From Nitratireductor sp. (lineage in GTDB: Bacteria > Pseudomonadota > Alphaproteobacteria > Rhizobiales > Rhizobiaceae), in NCBI GenBank assembly GCA_020441855.1, contig JAGRLL010000086.1, positions 10,036 through 63,568 on the forward strand: a DNA stretch of 53,533 bases, read 5' to 3'. The notes below the pieces were generated by a model. That model did no database searches. It saw nothing but the letters and a program-made list of their open reading frames with translations, and was not told where the DNA came from. Every line of letters starts with the position of its first letter. The stretch's first letter is position 1. The position numbers and the translations under genes are program-made. Shown here in pieces: positions 14,057 to 22,377 of the stretch.

Positions 14057-15612
14057 TCTCGCCCTCCGCGCTCGCCGAACTTCAAGCGCATCCGCTCGCG
14101 AACCTGTTCCCGATGATCCCCGACGTTGAAACCGGGGGCGAGTTCGACGAGCTGGTCCAGTCGGTGGCGCTCAACGGCGTTGCGCAGCCGATCATCCTGC
14201 ACGACGGCATGATCCTCGACGGCCGCAACCGCCGCGCCGCGGCGCTCGCCGCATTCGAGAAGCATGGCGTCGAGACGCCCGTGCGCGCCCGCGACTGGTC
14301 GAGCCTGCCGAAAGCCGAACGCTGCGCCAGCCCGCTCGACTATGTGCTGGTGAACAATCTGTCGCGCCGCCACCTGACCGCCAGTCAGCGCGCCATCGTC
14401 GCCGCAAACGTGGTGACGTGGGAACGCGGCATGAACCAGCATTCGGCAAGAGGCGGGGAGCGCGGCGACCAGGACGGATCAAGAGGCGAACCGGGCGCCA
14501 GCCCGACCGGGAAGCAAGCAAGAGGCGAGCCGGGCACCAGCCCGGCCGGGACGTCAAAGAACGGGTCTGCACATGTGCAGCCCCAGCCCGAAACCGTGCG
14601 CGAAGTCGCCACGCGCTTCTCGATCTCCGAACGCGCATTGCATGCCGCCAAGCGTATCCGCGAACGCGGTGTCGAAGAACTCGACCAGGCCATCCGCGAC
14701 GGTCGCGTCACGGTGCGCGCCGGCGCGGAACTGCTCAAACTCGACGACCGCGCCATCCGCGACGCGCTGCTGAAACCCGAACGCGAGATCGTCGCCGAGG
14801 CGAAGGCGATCCGCACCCGCAACATGGCCTATTCGCGCGAGAAGCGTATCGAGATGGCGAAGCGGGTCGCGGCGAAGGGAACGGTCACGGCCGGCGCGAT
14901 GCCCAGCTCTGCCTTCCCGATCGTCTATGCCGACCCGCCATGGCAAAACGAAGTGTGGGGCGAGGAAACCGGGCACGACAAAAGCCCGGAAAACCACTAC
15001 CCGACCATGCCGCTCGCCGACATCTGCGCGCTCTGCGTCGGTGACAGGAGCCCGGCGACGAAGGATGCGCTGCTCTTCCTGTGGCGTACCGGCAACAGGT
15101 CCGTGCACGGCGTCGAGGTCGCCCGCGCATGGGGGTTCGAACCCGTCGCCGAACTCGTTTGGGACAAGGTCGACATCGGCCCCGGCAAATGGGTGCGCGA
15201 TCGCCACGAGGTCTTGATGATCTGCCGGCGCGGCAACGCCCTGCCCCTTTGGGAAAACGCGCCCGATTCCGTTTATCGCGAGAAGAAAGGCCCGCACTCG
15301 GTCAAGCCGGTGCATTTCGCGCAGCTCATATCGGACGGCTGGCCCGGCGTGCCGAAGATCGAACTGTTCGGCCGGCGCGACTTCCTCAAGCCCGGCGACC
15401 CGCGCCTCGACCCGGCGAACGCTTGGACGCTCTGGGGCTTCGAGGCGGATTCTCCTGATGCTTCACGGGCCGCACCGCCGGCTGCGCCGGCTGGCCCTCC
15501 AGCGGGGCGGCCTGCCAATAATCATTGTTGGCCGGCGGCCTCTTCGGCCGCAAAGCGGAAAGCGAAGGTGCCTGCGACCAAGGCCAAACGACGCACCGGG
15601 AGGGCAAAATGA
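14047..15612 (+). CDS. ParB-like nuclease domain fused to MT-A70 adenine methyltransferase
   Basis: A protein of 521 residues. Residues 1-110 are a ParB/Srx-fold domain (LVQSVALNGVAQPIILHDG, then ILDGRNRRAAA). After a variable linker and a helical region (REVATRFSISERALHAAKRI), the C-terminal 230 residues form an MT-A70 methyltransferase with catalytic DPPW near residue 295 and KPVHFAQLI ... PKIELFGRR. It should methylate N6 of adenine in phage DNA, probably against host restriction. The linker (about residues 135-177) consists of three tandem R1 translations. The tail beyond WTLWGFEADSPD is R2-derived. A plain ParB-MT-A70 fusion is common in alphaproteobacterial phages. Confidence 0.88.
   Translation: MQVISPSALAELQAHPLANLFPMIPDVETGGEFDELVQSVALNGVAQPIILHDGMILDGRNRRAAALAAFEKHGVETPVRARDWSSLPKAERCASPLDYVLVNNLSRRHLTASQRAIVAANVVTWERGMNQHSARGGERGDQDGSRGEPGASPTGKQARGEPGTSPAGTSKNGSAHVQPQPETVREVATRFSISERALHAAKRIRERGVEELDQAIRDGRVTVRAGAELLKLDDRAIRDALLKPEREIVAEAKAIRTRNMAYSREKRIEMAKRVAAKGTVTAGAMPSSAFPIVYADPPWQNEVWGEETGHDKSPENHYPTMPLADICALCVGDRSPATKDALLFLWRTGNRSVHGVEVARAWGFEPVAELVWDKVDIGPGKWVRDRHEVLMICRRGNALPLWENAPDSVYREKKGPHSVKPVHFAQLISDGWPGVPKIELFGRRDFLKPGDPRLDPANAWTLWGFEADSPDASRAAPPAAPAGPPAGRPANNHCWPAASSAAKRKAKVPATKAKRRTGRAK
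14447..14552 (+). repeat. Three tandem R1 repeats in the ParB-MT-A70 linker
   Basis: Copies at 14447-14475 (GCGC centre), 14480-14513 (CGGGCGCCAGCCCG) and 14519-14552 (CCGGGCACCAGCCCGG). All are in sense and all are read in frame (ARGGERGDQDG, RGEPGASPTGK, RGEPGTSPAGT). Confidence 0.9.
15464..15552 (+). repeat. R2 palindromic repeat at the 3' end of the MT-A70 gene
   Basis: CTCCAGCGGGGCGGCCTG and GGCCGGCGGCCTCTTCGGCCGC are R2 hallmarks. Between them the usual ACC is replaced by an AT-rich hairpin (CCAATAATCATTGTTGG). It encodes the low-complexity tail of the methyltransferase. Confidence 0.7.
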
Positions 15613-16271
15613 CCAGCCCGATCCTGCGCGAAGAGATCATCGGCGATTGCCGGCTGCTGCTGGGCGATTGTCTGGAGATTATTCCGCTTCTGCACGGAGT
15701 AAAAGGCGTCCTGACCGACCCGCCGTATGGCATCAACATTGCGGCAAATCCCGTGCGCCAGTGGCATGCGCAAAAGCAGTGGGATAAGTCGGCGCCAACT
15801 CGTGAAACTTTCGAGATGTTGCGCCGCATTTCGGATCAGCAAGTGATCTGGGGAGGCAACTATTTCGAACTGCCCCCCAGTAAATGCTTTCTCGTTTGGG
15901 ATAAGTTCCAGCCGGAAGATTTCAGTCTGGCAATGTGCGAACAGGCATGGGCCTCGTTTCCAAGCCCCGCAAAGCTCTACCGCTACAGGGTTGTCGGTTA
16001 CTCGAAAGAGCACCCGACCCAGAAACCGGTCGAATTGATGCAATGGTGCCTGCGATTCTTCGCGGCCGGAACGATCCTTGACCCCTTCATGGGCAGTGGC
16101 ACAACCGGCGTCGCCTGCGTGAAGCTCGGCCGCAAGTTCATCGGCATCGAGATCGACGAAACCTATTTCGACATCGCCTGCAGGCGCATCCGCGAGGCCA
16201 ACGCCCAGCCCGACATGCTGGTCGAGGCCGCCCGTCCTCCCGAACCGAAACAGGAGGGCTTCGACCTGTGA
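15609..16271 (+). CDS. Beta-class DNA methyltransferase (DPPY)
   Basis: A protein of 220 residues. The catalytic motif TDPPYG is at about 36-41, and the AdoMet-binding motif LDPFMGSGTTGVAC comes near residue 160-173, i.e. catalytic motif first, which is the beta-class order. HPTQKPVELMQWCLRFF is the conserved segment before it. It is an N6-adenine or N4-cytosine methyltransferase. At 220 residues there is little room for a target-recognition domain, as is usual for phage versions. ATGA coupling joins it to the MT-A70 gene. Confidence 0.9.
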   Translation: MTSPILREEIIGDCRLLLGDCLEIIPLLHGVKGVLTDPPYGINIAANPVRQWHAQKQWDKSAPTRETFEMLRRISDQQVIWGGNYFELPPSKCFLVWDKFQPEDFSLAMCEQAWASFPSPAKLYRYRVVGYSKEHPTQKPVELMQWCLRFFAAGTILDPFMGSGTTGVACVKLGRKFIGIEIDETYFDIACRRIREANAQPDMLVEAARPPEPKQEGFDL

Positions 16272-16579
16272 ACGCGCCCGCCATCACGCAAGCCGACATT
16301 GCCGCGATCGGGCTGGTCGAAAAATACCGGCACGACGCGATCAAGGTGTTGTCGCTGATGTGGACCAGCCGCGACCTGACCGCCGGCCTTTCCGAATGCG
16401 TCGCCGGCCCGCAAACCCTGATCGACCTCGAAGTGGTCAAGGAAGCCGGGATGCTCGACTGCCGGTTCTCTGGCGGGCGCATGGCCTTCGATTTGGAACT
16501 GACCGCGCTCGGCCGGCTGCTGGTGCGGCGGTATCGGCACTTCGAACGGATCGCCGAAACCGGGAGGCCGGCGCTATGA
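16268..16579 (+). CDS. Hypothetical phage protein
   Basis: A protein of 103 residues from a GTG start (GTGA overlap with the methyltransferase stop). The sequence is mostly helical (VEKYRHDAIKVLSLMWTSRDLTAGLSE then GMLDCRFSGGRMAFDLELTALGRLLVRRY) and looks like a small winged-helix fold, which is not certain. It is coupled by ATGA to the Dam-like gene downstream. Confidence 0.6.
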   Translation: MNAPAITQADIAAIGLVEKYRHDAIKVLSLMWTSRDLTAGLSECVAGPQTLIDLEVVKEAGMLDCRFSGGRMAFDLELTALGRLLVRRYRHFERIAETGRPAL

Positions 16580-17376
16580 GGGCGATCGGAAGCCATCAAA
16601 GCGCGCGGCCGAAAAGCGAAATCTGGCTGACGCCGCCCTTCGTGCTTGAAGCGCTCGGGGCGTTCGATCTCGACCCCTGCGCCGCCGACCCGCGACCATG
16701 GGACACCGCGCGGTGCCATTTCACGAAAACCGACGACGGCCTGTCGCGGGAATGGCTCGGCCGTGTCTGGCTCAACCCGCCCTATTCGAGCGCGGCGCTA
16801 GCCCGCTGGCTGGCGCGCATGGCCGCGCACGACCACGGCACGGCGCTGATCTTCGCGCGCACCGAAACGGAAACCTTCTTCCGCCATGTGTGGGAAGGCG
16901 CGAGCGGCCTGCTCTTCCTGGAGCGGCGGCTGCACTTCCATGTCGCCGCCGACACATGGTTCCCCCGCAAGGACCGTGACGGAAACGAAATCGAACCGAT
17001 CTTCGTGCCCGCCGGCGGGCGGGCGCCCGCCAATGCCGGCGCGCCATCGGTGCTTTGCGCCTATGGCCCGGCCGATTGCGAAAGGCTGGCGGCAAGCCAT
17101 CTCGACGGCGCGTTCGTGCCGCTTCGCCTCGTCGGGCTGGTGCGGATCGCAGATCCGATGAAGCCCGGAACATGGGCGCAGGAGATCGAGGCGGTGATGG
17201 CCGAACTCGACCGGCCGGTGCCGCTTTCCGACCTCTACCGGGCTTTCGCCCGCAACCGCAAGACGGCAGGCAATCCGAACTGGCGCGCCAAGATACGCCA
17301 GCAATTGCAGCGCGGGCCGTATCGCCGCGCCAGCCGTGGCGTGTGGGAGCGTGAAGAAAGGGCGGCCAATGCCTGA
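16576..17376 (+). CDS. Phage N6-adenine methyltransferase (Dam-like)
   Basis: A protein of 266 residues. The phage Dam family pattern is clear: EIWLTPPFVLEALGAFDLDPCA near the N-terminus, then the catalytic NPPYS at about 68-72 (VWLNPPYSS), then ALIFARTETETFF and GLLFLERRLHF. The last 80 residues are a probable DNA-binding extension (LYRAFARNRKTAGNPNWRAKIRQQLQ). This is the third methyltransferase in a row of coupled genes. Confidence 0.9.
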   Translation: MRAIGSHQSARPKSEIWLTPPFVLEALGAFDLDPCAADPRPWDTARCHFTKTDDGLSREWLGRVWLNPPYSSAALARWLARMAAHDHGTALIFARTETETFFRHVWEGASGLLFLERRLHFHVAADTWFPRKDRDGNEIEPIFVPAGGRAPANAGAPSVLCAYGPADCERLAASHLDGAFVPLRLVGLVRIADPMKPGTWAQEIEAVMAELDRPVPLSDLYRAFARNRKTAGNPNWRAKIRQQLQRGPYRRASRGVWEREERAANA

Positions 17377-17584
17377 TCCCACCATCCCCTTTCCCGCCAT
17401 CCTCGCCGCTTTCACCCAGGCCCGGCGCAAGTTCATGGGGCTGTCGCCTTCGGCGCTGGCGCGCCGGCTCGGCATCCGCACAGACCAGGTACGCGCCGCC
17501 GAGGATCAAAAGCGCATCGGCGCGACAGCAAGGGCAGCGCTCGTCAGGTTCAACAGACTGGAGGCATGGGCCGATGCCGCGTGA
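17369..17584 (+). CDS. Small HTH-like protein
   Basis: A protein of 71 residues beginning MPDPTIPFPAILAAFTQARRKF, followed by LSPSALARRLGIRTDQVRAAE, a compact helix-turn-helix. It overlaps the Dam-like gene by 8 bp and the next gene by 11 bp. It is probably a small DNA-binding protein. Confidence 0.6.
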   Translation: MPDPTIPFPAILAAFTQARRKFMGLSPSALARRLGIRTDQVRAAEDQKRIGATARAALVRFNRLEAWADAA

Positions 17585-17795
17585 GGCGCAAATCAACCGC
17601 GACTGCCCGAAATGCGGCAGCGGCCGGATCAAGGCCACCGCGCACCAGGTCGCCGAGGACGCGGTCGAAACGACCGTCTCGTGCCTCGCCTGCACGTTCA
17701 ACATCACCGTCGAGGACGCCTTCGCCGACTACGACACGGCCATCAACCTCTGGAACACGACCGCACGAAAGGAAGCGCGCAATGTGGACGCCTGA
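17574..17795 (+). CDS. Lar-like restriction-alleviation / zinc-ribbon protein
   Basis: A protein of 73 residues. CPKCGSGRIKATAHQ and SCLACTFNITVEDAF give two CxxC knuckles, and YDTAINLWNTTARK is the Lar-family ending (A...WN.R). Lar proteins dampen host type I restriction. This fits a block full of methyltransferases. Function by family resemblance only. Confidence 0.7.
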   Translation: MPREAQINRDCPKCGSGRIKATAHQVAEDAVETTVSCLACTFNITVEDAFADYDTAINLWNTTARKEARNVDA

Positions 17796-18732
17796 CATTT
17801 GCATTTATCACGACCCGTGCGACGACGGCTTCGGCTCGGCATGGGCGGTCTGGCGCAAATGGGGCGAGGCGGTCGATTTCCGCCCGACCAATTATGGCCT
17901 GCCCGTGCCCGACGAGGCCATTGACGGCAAGCATGTCCTGATCTCCGATTTTTCCTTCAAGCCCGACGTGCTCGAAGCGCTTGCCGCGCGCGCGGCCTCG
18001 ATCGTCATTCTCGACCATCACAAGACGGCCGAATCCGACCTGATCGCCTACCGGGTCGCCAGCGCCGTCACGGCAGCGGGCCTTGCACCGGTCGACGAGT
18101 GGATCGCTGCTTACCGTTTCGAAGACAGTCACCCGGCTCGCCGAAGCGATTTCGGCATGCTGCATGTCGCGCCGAACGTTCTCGCCATGTTCGACATGAA
18201 CCGATCCGGAGCAATGCTGACGTGGCGTTTCTGCTTTCCGGGCGAGAAACCGCCCCAGCTCGTGCGCCATCTGCAAGACCGCGATCTGTGGCACATGGCG
18301 CTGCCCGACACTCGCCGATTGTCGCTCTATCTGCGCAGCTTCGAGCGCGACTTCGAAAAGTGGACGGTGATCAGTGAAACGCTCGAAGGGCGTGCCTTCT
18401 CGCGCCACGACATGTTTGTCGAGATGGAGGCGATCGAGCGGGCCTATGACCGCCAGCTTGCCGACATGGTGCCGGCCGCCCGGCTGGAGAAAATCGGCCG
18501 CTGGCACGACGTGCCGGTGGCGCACGCGCCCTATGCCTTCGCGTCCGATCTGGCGCACGAATTGTTGCTGGCGCACCCGGACGCGCCGTTTGCCGCCGTG
18601 TGTGTCCATGCCCACGGCGCGCGCTCCTATTCGCTTCGATCCCAGGACAGCCGCCAGGACGTGAGCGAGGTCGCGCGCCAGTTCGGCGGCGGCGGCCATC
18701 GCAACGCCGCCGGCTTCCGGTGCCCGGCATGA
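17782..18732 (+). CDS. DHH-family phosphoesterase
   Basis: A protein of 316 residues. The N-terminal DHH domain has YHDPCDDGFGSAWA (metal-binding aspartates) and the signature LDHHKTA, and the C-terminal DHHA1 domain ends in the substrate motif GGGGHRNAAGF. The family cleaves short nucleic acids, pAp or cyclic dinucleotides. A phage copy could degrade host second messengers or DNA fragments. Between LDHHKTA and the next conserved block (MFDMNRSGAMLTW) there are about 40 extra residues with no recognisable motif. It overlaps the Lar-like gene by 14 bp. Confidence 0.85.
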   Translation: MWTPDICIYHDPCDDGFGSAWAVWRKWGEAVDFRPTNYGLPVPDEAIDGKHVLISDFSFKPDVLEALAARAASIVILDHHKTAESDLIAYRVASAVTAAGLAPVDEWIAAYRFEDSHPARRSDFGMLHVAPNVLAMFDMNRSGAMLTWRFCFPGEKPPQLVRHLQDRDLWHMALPDTRRLSLYLRSFERDFEKWTVISETLEGRAFSRHDMFVEMEAIERAYDRQLADMVPAARLEKIGRWHDVPVAHAPYAFASDLAHELLLAHPDAPFAAVCVHAHGARSYSLRSQDSRQDVSEVARQFGGGGHRNAAGFRCPA

Positions 18733-18733
18733 A

Positions 18734-18766
18734 TAAGAGGCTAGGAGCGCGAAGCGCGACCGGGAA
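18734..18766 (+). repeat. R1 repeat forming the leader of the next gene
   Basis: TAAGAGGCTAGGAGCGCGAAGCGCGACCGGGAA with GCGC-GAA-GCGC centre. The end GGGAAGGAAAG is the Shine-Dalgarno for ATG 18778. This is one of few copies lying wholly between genes here. Confidence 0.85.
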
Positions 18767-18777
18767 GGAAAGACGCA

Positions 18778-19185
18778 ATGCCTGATATCGACCGCGCCGC
18801 CTTTGCCGCTGCCATCCGGGACCGGTTGCTTGCGCTGGGGCGCGCCGAGGGCCGTGACACCCCCTTGCCCTACCAAGAGGCCCAGGCGCGATTTACCGGC
18901 ATTTCCGCCGGCTCGCTCTCGCGGGCCGCAAGCCAGATCACGGTTTCCGCCGCCGTCACGCTGGCGATCTGCAAGGCGCTCTCCCTTGACCCGTTCGACT
19001 ATCTCGACCTTGAAGCCGAGCATCCGCATTCGACGTTCGGCTTGCCGCATCGCGAAAAGAAAAGCCAATCAAATCAAGGCGTTTCAGTTCCTGTTAAACG
19101 TGAAACATCGCCATGGGCATCACTTTCGCAAGGCTGCGAAGGCAGTGCCGGCGCACATCATCACCGAAAGGAAACCTCGTCATGA
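18778..19185 (+). CDS. Putative HTH regulator
   Basis: A protein of 135 residues. YQEAQARFTGISAGSLSRAASQITVSAAVTLAICKALSLDPFDYL reads as a lambda-repressor-like HTH with helix 2-3 at FTGISAGSLSRA. The C-terminal 45 residues are hydrophilic and low in order. It is coupled by ATGA to the GapR-like gene. Confidence 0.7.
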   Translation: MPDIDRAAFAAAIRDRLLALGRAEGRDTPLPYQEAQARFTGISAGSLSRAASQITVSAAVTLAICKALSLDPFDYLDLEAEHPHSTFGLPHREKKSQSNQGVSVPVKRETSPWASLSQGCEGSAGAHHHRKETSS

Positions 19186-19838
19186 GCGAACACGGATCGA
19201 ACCGCGCGGTCGGTTCCGAACTGCTCGGCTATATCGAGCGCGTCGAGCGGCTGGAAAAGCAGAAAAAGGAAATCGGCGAGGACATTGCCGCCGTCTATGC
19301 CGAAGCCAAGCTCGACGGCTATGAGCCAAAGGCGATGAAATCCATCGTCAAGGATCGCAAGGCGAAGCCGCACGACCTTGAAGAGGCGAAAACGCTCAAG
19401 GATTTGTACGAATCCGCGCTCGGCATGAAGCGCGATCTGCCGCTCTTCCGTCATTTCGCCAACCTCGGCGACGCGGTGACCGACGATGCGTTGATCAAGG
19501 CGCTGGAGCCGACCGTGCCGCCCGGCGGCGAAATCATCCTTAAAACCGGCGAAAGGCCCTTGCGGCTGTGGCGCACGATCGAGGGTGATTTCCATACCGA
19601 GGATTATGTGCCGCCCGAGCCGCGCAAGCCTTCCTCGCGCGTGCAGCAGGCCCCGCCGCCTTCGAGCGAGCCGGTGCCCGATGTCGACGCCGAGGGCGCC
19701 GAGGAATTGGGCCGTCGCGCCTATATCGCGAACCAGCCGATCACGTCGAACCCGTTCCCGTGGGATGACCCGCGCCGGCCGCGCTTCGATGCCGGCTGGC
19801 GGGCCGAAAGCGGTTCGGACGGCATGGGGGACGATTGA
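19182..19838 (+). CDS. GapR-like (DUF2312) protein with Rmf-like C-terminus
   Basis: A protein of 218 residues. Residues about 12-90 match the alphaproteobacterial GapR/DUF2312 pattern (IERVERLEKQKKEIGEDI, VYAEAKLDGYEPKAMKSIV, LYESALGM), a DNA-binding helical bundle that marks overtwisted DNA. The C-terminal 45 residues (LGRRAYIANQPITSNPF, WDDPRRPRFDAGWR) resemble the ribosome-modulation-factor pattern. This part is less certain. The domain order may combine a nucleoid-type domain with a ribosome-binding one. ATGA overlap upstream, 3-bp gap downstream. Confidence 0.78.
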   Translation: MSEHGSNRAVGSELLGYIERVERLEKQKKEIGEDIAAVYAEAKLDGYEPKAMKSIVKDRKAKPHDLEEAKTLKDLYESALGMKRDLPLFRHFANLGDAVTDDALIKALEPTVPPGGEIILKTGERPLRLWRTIEGDFHTEDYVPPEPRKPSSRVQQAPPPSSEPVPDVDAEGAEELGRRAYIANQPITSNPFPWDDPRRPRFDAGWRAESGSDGMGDD

Positions 19839-19841
19839 TCC

Positions 19842-20807
19842 ATGCTGTTCGACCGGCCCGCCGCAAACCCGGAAGCCTTCGGCCATCTGCTCCGCCCGGC
19901 CGATGCGATCGAGCCGATACTGGCGCGGCCGGTGCGCGACGCGCTGACCGAATGGCTGACCGAAATCTGGTCGGCCGAGGAGCTGGCCGAAGTCGGTTTG
20001 AAGCCGCGCCAGAAGGCGCTCTTCCATGGCGGCAACGGCACCGGCAAGACGACGCTGGCGCACCATCTAGCCGCCCGCCTCGGCCTGACCATGCTCGACT
20101 GCCGTTCCGACCGGATCATCGACAAATGGGTCGGCTCCAGCGCACAGAATGTCGGCGGGCTGTTCGACGTGCTCGAAGGGCAGGAAACGCCGCTCCTGCT
20201 GTTCCTCGACGAATTCGACAGCCTTGGCGAAAAGCGCATGTCGAGCGGGTTGAACCCCGGCGCGGAAGCTCATCACAACCAGATGGTCAACACGCTGCTG
20301 GCGCGGATGGAAGCTTATTCCGGCTTCATCATCGCCGCGACCAACCATCCCGACAAGATCGATCCGGCCATCTGGCGGCGCTTCGACATCCATATCCATC
20401 TTGCGCTGCCCGGCCCGCACGAAGTCCGGCGCATCCTCAAGCGCTATTTCGCGCCCTTCGTGCTGCCCGACGCGGCGCTGACCGCCTTCGCGGAATCGCT
20501 GGAGACGGCGACGCCGGCGCTGATCCGGCAGGTTTGCGAAAGCCTCAAGCGCCAGATCGTGCTTGGCCCGAAAGCCGGCTGGGCGATGGAACGCGAGGCC
20601 GTGTTCGCCCGGATCGTCGCGGCCGTGCAGCCGCATGCCGATGCCGGCAAGCCGCGGCTGTGGTCGCTGGGCGCTGCCGCCGACAAGGGCGTCGCTGCCC
20701 TGCCGTGGCCGTTCGAGCGCGACCTCGCCGCCTATCCGCCCGAGCCTGATCCGGGTGCCCCGTCCGGCAAGCCTGACAAGCCTTCACAATTGAGGGTGGT
20801 CAAATGA
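19842..20807 (+). CDS. AAA+ ATPase
   Basis: A protein of 321 residues. Walker A GGNGTGKT (63-70), Walker B LLLFLDEFDS, sensor 1 FIIAATNHPDKID and arginine-finger region WRRFDIHIHLALPGP identify a classical AAA+ module. The tail is proline-rich. It may be a helicase loader or a chaperone for the neighbouring phage replication proteins. Position in the DNA-metabolism operon fits a loader, but nothing proves it. Confidence 0.88.
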   Translation: MLFDRPAANPEAFGHLLRPADAIEPILARPVRDALTEWLTEIWSAEELAEVGLKPRQKALFHGGNGTGKTTLAHHLAARLGLTMLDCRSDRIIDKWVGSSAQNVGGLFDVLEGQETPLLLFLDEFDSLGEKRMSSGLNPGAEAHHNQMVNTLLARMEAYSGFIIAATNHPDKIDPAIWRRFDIHIHLALPGPHEVRRILKRYFAPFVLPDAALTAFAESLETATPALIRQVCESLKRQIVLGPKAGWAMEREAVFARIVAAVQPHADAGKPRLWSLGAAADKGVAALPWPFERDLAAYPPEPDPGAPSGKPDKPSQLRVVK

Positions 20808-21118
20808 GCGGCAAAACGAACCCGGCCACAGCGCGCGAAGAGGTTGATCGTTCCCGGTCGCTTCGCTCCTCGCCTCTTGTGATCATCACCGACATACCGA
20901 TGCGCGCCGAGCGCGAATACCCGTCCGCGCGCATCCTCTACCGCCTGCTCGACGTGCTCGATCTGCCGGACGGCGCCGAGATCGCCATCGTCGAATATTC
21001 GCGCCCGCCCCTGTTCATGGGGCACCAGGGCGTGGTCGCGGCTCGCTCGCTCGCCGCGCGCGGCATTTTCAAACTGGTCGAACCGAAAGGAATGGAAAAT
21101 GAGCGAACAGGAACGTAG
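20804..21118 (+). CDS. Hypothetical phage protein with in-frame R1 insert
   Basis: A protein of 104 residues. Residues 15-26 (VDRSRSLRSSPL) are translated from an antisense R1 copy (20851-20879). The rest (MRAEREYPSARILYRLLDVLDLPDGAEIAIVEYSRPP) is an alpha/beta domain I cannot name. ATGA overlap with the AAA+ gene, 20-bp overlap with the next gene. Confidence 0.6.
   Translation: MSGKTNPATAREEVDRSRSLRSSPLVIITDIPMRAEREYPSARILYRLLDVLDLPDGAEIAIVEYSRPPLFMGHQGVVAARSLAARGIFKLVEPKGMENERTGT
20851..20879 (-). repeat. R1 repeat inside a small gene
   Basis: Minus strand CAAGAGGCGAGGAGCGAAGC.. to ..GACCGGGAA, nearly identical to the copy at 8076-8104. It is read in frame from the opposite strand as SRSLRSSPL, the same peptide as in the DUF5131 protein. 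Confidence 0.88.
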
Positions 21119-21443
21119 CGCACCCCGCGATTTCGGGTGGTGCCTGATCGAACTTATGGGCCATCGACAGCGTATAGGCCGCGCGAAGGAAGAAGAAATC
21201 GCGGGTGGATTGATGTTGCGTATCGACATTCCGGTCGATGGCGATTCCACCGCCGCAGCCGAAGAATACGTCACCGAATACTACGGCACTTCCTCGATCT
21301 ATGCCTTGCGCCCAGTCAGCGAGCAGGTCGCCCGCGATCATTACGCGCGCGCCGACCCTCGGCCGGCGCGTCCGGCCGACTACCGCCCTTCGACACAGAT
21401 TGCTCATCACGACGACGACGATTTGGAGGATGACTATTCATGA
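21099..21443 (+). CDS. Hypothetical phage protein
   Basis: A protein of 114 residues: MSEQERSAPRDFGWCLIELMGHRQRIGRAKEEEIAG, then RIDIPVDGDSTAAAEEYVTEYYG and a poly-acidic end (HHDDDDLEDDYS). The Met-Gly-His-Arg start region recurs in phage proteins of unknown role. The acidic tail hints at DNA mimicry or protein binding, which is speculative. ATGA coupling to the ASCH gene. Confidence 0.65.
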   Translation: MSEQERSAPRDFGWCLIELMGHRQRIGRAKEEEIAGGLMLRIDIPVDGDSTAAAEEYVTEYYGTSSIYALRPVSEQVARDHYARADPRPARPADYRPSTQIAHHDDDDLEDDYS

Positions 21444-22030
21444 AAGCCATCTCGCTCTGGCAACCATGGGCCTCGCTGATCGCCGCCGGCGTCAAACCCT
21501 ACGAAACCCGGCACTGGTCGCCGCCGCGCGAGCTGATCGGCCAGCGCATCGCCATTCACGCCGCCAAGCGGGTCGACCGCGACGCGGCCGGACTGGCGAC
21601 CGACATCATGTTCGGCCAGCACCCCGGCAACCATTTGGGAAGCGGGTTCGAACTGGCCGACAAGATCGCCGCGACCTTCCTCGACTGCCCGCCCGACCTG
21701 TTTACGAAGTTCGGCGACGCGGTCATGCCGGCGGGATGCGTCGTCTGCACGGCCGTGCTCGACGCTGCGTTCCAGCTTGGGCCACAAGCCGAGGGGACGG
21801 CTTTTCCCGCCGCGCGGGTCGTGCGGTCCCTGACCAGCCGGCCGATGCCCGATTGCTTCACCGTGCGCCTCGACGATTACGGCGACTATTCGCCGGGCCG
21901 CTGGGCGTGGCTGCTGCGCGAGGTCAGCGTGGTCATGCCGCCCGCACCCGTGACCGGCCGGCAGGGCTTTTTCGATCTGCCGCAAGGCTGGCTGACCGAC
22001 GATTACCATCTGGAAAGGGCAGGAGAATGA
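21440..22030 (+). CDS. ASCH/PUA-like domain protein
   Basis: A protein of 196 residues starting MKAISLWQPWASLIAAGVKPYETRHW, the classical ASCH opening, followed by IGQRIAIHAAKR and, after a helical insert, CVVCTAVLDAAFQLGP and WAWLLREVSVV. ASCH domains resemble PUA and bind RNA or modified nucleotides. A phage copy may recognise modified DNA or RNA. Coupled on both sides by ATGA. Confidence 0.88.
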   Translation: MKAISLWQPWASLIAAGVKPYETRHWSPPRELIGQRIAIHAAKRVDRDAAGLATDIMFGQHPGNHLGSGFELADKIAATFLDCPPDLFTKFGDAVMPAGCVVCTAVLDAAFQLGPQAEGTAFPAARVVRSLTSRPMPDCFTVRLDDYGDYSPGRWAWLLREVSVVMPPAPVTGRQGFFDLPQGWLTDDYHLERAGE

Positions 22031-22377
22031 ACGCGCTCGACGACATCGCCGCCGAACGTCGACGGCAGATCGAAGTGGAAGGCTGGTCGCCCAGGCATGA
22101 CGACAAGCATGCCAACGGCCAGTTGGCCGGCGCGGCGGCGACCTACGCGATGGCCGCGGGTGTCCATGATGGAGATCGCGGCATGCTCAATTTTCCATCG
22201 CGGTTCGACCTCTACTCAAACGACGCGATCACCGCGTTCAAGTTGCTGTGGCCTTGGTCGACCTCGTGGTGGAAGCCGACCAGTCGCCGCCGCGACCTCG
22301 TCAAGGCCGGCGCGCTGATCGTCGCCGAGATCGAACGCCTCGACCGCGCCGAAGCGCGCGAAAGGGCCGCGCCATGA
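22027..22377 (+). CDS. Hypothetical phage protein (ERRRQIEVEGW..HDD family)
   Basis: A protein of 116 residues. IAAERRRQIEVEGWSPRHDDKHANGQLAGAAATYA and RRDLVKAGALIVAEIERLDR form a family common in phages of proteobacteria, often near ASCH or DNA-metabolism genes. It is predicted helical. The function is unknown. ATGA overlaps on both ends. Confidence 0.75.
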   Translation: MNALDDIAAERRRQIEVEGWSPRHDDKHANGQLAGAAATYAMAAGVHDGDRGMLNFPSRFDLYSNDAITAFKLLWPWSTSWWKPTSRRRDLVKAGALIVAEIERLDRAEARERAAP

